A stretch of 64,000 nucleotides of DNA from Phycisphaerae bacterium. GTDB taxonomy: Bacteria; Planctomycetota; Phycisphaerae; UBA1845. The notes beneath the pieces were generated by a model. The model did not search any database. It was given only the letters and a program-made list of their open reading frames with translations, and was not told where the DNA came from. Shown here one piece after another: positions 62,167 through 64,000 of this stretch (position 1 is the first letter of the stretch; each line of letters starts with the position of its first letter). The stretch spans positions 1-64,000 of the forward strand of contig JAGFJJ010000078.1 in assembly GCA_024102815.1 (NCBI GenBank), in the 5' to 3' direction. Made by a program: the position numbers and the translations under genes.

Positions 62167-62478
62167 ATGAAACTACTGATCGACGAAATCCGTCATCGAC
62201 TACCAACCATCTACGCCACGCAGAACGACCCGGATCCCATCATCCAGGCGAGGTTGTTCACCCCATGGACCAACTGGACCTGGTACGTCACCGAATTCGA
62301 TGGGGATGACCTGCTCTTTGGTATAGTCGAGGGCTTCGAAACCGAGTGGGGCTACTCATCGCTCGCCGAGCTTGAAGGCATCCGAGGACCGTGCGGGCTT
62401 CGCATCGAACGCGACCAGGATTTTGACCCGACGCCGCTCAGCGCGGTGCCATCGATTCGCCGCCTCGTCACCGCATGA
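62167..62478 (+). CDS. DUF2958 family plasmid protein
   Basis: AGGAGGAG precedes the ATG. The 103-residue protein fits DUF2958: LLIDEIRHRLPTIYATQNDP, ARLFTPWTNWTWYVTEFDGD, LLFGIVEGFETEWGYSSLAE and GLRIERDQDFDPTPLS. These are typical of this family of plasmid and integrative-element proteins, with a metal-enzyme-like Asp/Glu pattern but unknown function. It follows the ardC module on the same strand. Confidence 0.85.
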   Translation: MKLLIDEIRHRLPTIYATQNDPDPIIQARLFTPWTNWTWYVTEFDGDDLLFGIVEGFETEWGYSSLAELEGIRGPCGLRIERDQDFDPTPLSAVPSIRRLVTA

Positions 62479-62538
62479 AGACCGCCCCAGTCGGCCCCAA
62501 TACCGGGCGTCCTATCGCCATCTGTGCGCGACGGAAGC

Positions 62539-63837
62539 TTAAGCACGTTGCATAGGCGCAACGCCGCTGTTGATGATGGCTTCGTCTGGCAAGCCATTCT
62601 TCTTCCGACTGGCCCGTCGCGAATGGAGCCAACTGAAGCCGATAATGGCCAACATGCTCGTTGATTTGATCACTTGCCGTGCCGTCACTTCCGGTCCGAC
62701 CACGGCGTTCCATGACTCCGCTTCTTGCTCCATTTCCCTGTATTGTTGCTCCATCAAGTAATGCACTGAACTGCGAATCCCGTTCTCGAACTGCACCGCA
62801 TTGTAGCGATCCCATTCCGCGGAATAGAGAGCAGCGGCCTCCGACAAGCTGTCTCCACCAAATGCCAGATCCGGGGTGGGCTCAATCGGTTCAGGCATCA
62901 TAGATACGCTGGGCGGCGCGCCAACATCGAGCCTCTCAGGTTGCGTCCAACAACATAACCAAAACACCACTACGATCCAGCCCAGTAACAACAGCTCGTC
63001 CGAACTCGCCACACGGCCGAACCTGCTTCTCCGTCGCGGAAGGGCTGGCACGGCCCCTTCGTCGCTCGGCGCCAACATGGGGACTTCCGGGGGTTCAATG
63101 ATCATCCTGGCGATCAAAATGCAAGGGATTCCGAGCGTGAACAGCAAGGCCACCACCCAGCCGAACGGCCAGTCAGTAAAGAAAACGTGCACGAGTACCA
63201 GCGCGGCCACGCCGGCGCCGAGCCACCAAACGGCGCCCCCTGCGGGTTGCTCATCTTGACTGCGACTGATCCGCCATATGTAGCCCCACGTGACGGCGCT
63301 CATTGCCAGCAGCGGCCAAATACTCCCGAATTCTCCGAGGAGTGCGTAGCCTATCCCGATTCCGGCGAAGACCGCCACGAACCTGAGTTCCTGACTGGCC
63401 CGGGAGCGGGCAACAAAGAGGATCCAGCAACCTGCAAGCAGCACCACACACAGCGGCGCAACGACGAGAGCCCGCCACGCGATATTGCTCCAATTGATTA
63501 CATTGAATACCAGCACCTGTGGCGAGACCGCCAGCAGTACCGTTCCTATCAGAATGACAGTTAGTCGCCGCCATGTGCGCCCCCAGAACGCCGCGTTGCA
63601 ACGAGGCTCGGACGGACAACAGCACGCTATGGAAAATACGAACGTGAGGCCTCCCAGTACGCAGATGGCAGCGACCTGGGCTGTGCTGTTTCGCCGTTCA
63701 AATTCACTTGCCACGTACGTCCAGACAAAAACATGGGCCACCAACTCGGCAAGGACCAAACCGAGAATCACCAAGCCGAGATACGAAGCCCAGCTTCGAT
63801 TTGACGTCTCCTGTTGTACGTCACTGAGCGCTTCCAT
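62539..63837 (-). CDS. Polytopic membrane protein of unknown function
   Basis: GGGAGG lies before the ATG at 63837. The 432-residue protein has about nine hydrophobic helices in the first 320 residues, for example YLGLVILGLVLAELVAHVFV, VLGGLTFVFSIACCC and ALVVAPLCVVLLAGCWILFV, then a hydrophilic Pro-rich part (VPMLAPSDEGAVPALPRRRS), another helix (LLLLGWIVVVFWLCC) and a C-terminal soluble region with a last helix near VIKSTSMLAIIGFSW. No known family is apparent. It converges on the DUF2958 gene. Confidence 0.65.
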   Translation of the reverse strand: MEALSDVQQETSNRSWASYLGLVILGLVLAELVAHVFVWTYVASEFERRNSTAQVAAICVLGGLTFVFSIACCCPSEPRCNAAFWGRTWRRLTVILIGTVLLAVSPQVLVFNVINWSNIAWRALVVAPLCVVLLAGCWILFVARSRASQELRFVAVFAGIGIGYALLGEFGSIWPLLAMSAVTWGYIWRISRSQDEQPAGGAVWWLGAGVAALVLVHVFFTDWPFGWVVALLFTLGIPCILIARMIIEPPEVPMLAPSDEGAVPALPRRRSRFGRVASSDELLLLGWIVVVFWLCCWTQPERLDVGAPPSVSMMPEPIEPTPDLAFGGDSLSEAAALYSAEWDRYNAVQFENGIRSSVHYLMEQQYREMEQEAESWNAVVGPEVTARQVIKSTSMLAIIGFSWLHSRRASRKKNGLPDEAIINSGVAPMQRA

Positions 63838-64000
63838 ATTTGGCCTCCCAGATGTCAAGGTCTTTTCGCGCGGCATTCCGACCAGCCGTGTCGCCAAGTT
63901 CCGATTGTACCTGGACCGTTCTCTGAAGACACACACGGCGCAGCTTGTAGTCCGGGGCCGTATGCATGTCGAGCACGCGCATCATTCGCGCTAACTCAAC
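63838..64000. other. Right edge, upstream of the membrane-protein gene
   Basis: No gene is supported; it holds the promoter region of the membrane-protein gene on the minus strand. Confidence 0.4.

Noticed and set aside
1-64000. CRISPR arrays, rRNA or tRNA genes
   Set aside because: No regularly spaced repeat array, no rRNA sequence and no credible tRNA fold was seen; the only phased repeats are the three iteron-like units at 27.2 kb.

Overview
The window is GC-rich bacterial DNA in two parts. Several features suggest a member of the Planctomycetota: a zinc-ribbon tail of the CGYxLxG...CPECG type, a C-terminal fragment resembling the last residues of planctomycete cytochrome c proteins, PQQ-type sugar dehydrogenase and cupredoxin lipoproteins, and plasmid genes of a kind common in that phylum. 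This is inference; there is no rRNA or other marker gene here.

Left part (1-13.4 kb), housekeeping-like. A MarR-type regulator is followed by a PQQ-type sugar dehydrogenase/cupredoxin pair on the minus strand, three small membrane or lipoprotein genes, two paralogous TetR regulators and a complete RND efflux operon (TetR, outer-membrane factor, periplasmic adaptor, pump) whose genes overlap by 4 bases. A nearly perfect 16-bp palindrome occurs three times, at 2629, 3750 and 4859, each in the promoter region of a member of this group, so the region is probably one TetR regulon. A crotonase-fold gene with a zinc ribbon and a truncated second RND pump follow.

Right part (13.6-64 kb), a plasmid or plasmid-derived integrated element loaded with phage defence. 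On the minus strand, genes for an excisionase-like HTH protein, HsdR, HsdM, HsdS, QatA, QatB, QatC and QatD form one compact run: a type I restriction-modification system merged with a Qat system. The replication and partition module (iteron-like repeats, Rep, ParA, ParB) lies at 27.1-30.7 kb. Gabija system 1 is at 30.9-33.6 kb. XRE and cupin genes, a membrane protein and IS fragments follow. A 1467-residue methylase-helicase fusion resembling DarB antirestriction proteins is at 37.1-41.5 kb. A three-gene Shango-like system (TerB protein, ATPase, helicase with an added DEDDh exonuclease) is at 42.5-49.1 kb. After a RecD2 remnant, a broken integrase and an intact tyrosine recombinase comes a minus-strand operon of small plasmid genes. 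DUF2130 plus Gabija system 2 occupies 55.4-60.2 kb. ArdC antirestriction, a small conserved protein, a DUF2958 protein and a membrane protein complete the window.

The least expected signal is non-coding. Five backbone transcripts (before 26.74, 37.08, 53.72, 60.51 and 61.89 kb, on both strands) have unrelated leader sequences with the same architecture: a long inverted repeat whose 3' arm contains the Shine-Dalgarno sequence and whose 5' arm contains its complement, often with further branched inverted repeats upstream. The products include ArdC and the DarB-like protein, so these leaders may be a shared control that keeps early antirestriction genes silent until DNA entry, either as RNA switches or as single-strand promoters. 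Other points of interest are a pair of 39-residue membrane peptides at 13.7 and 55.2 kb that look like a family, and a cluster of hairpins at 54.60-54.72 kb.
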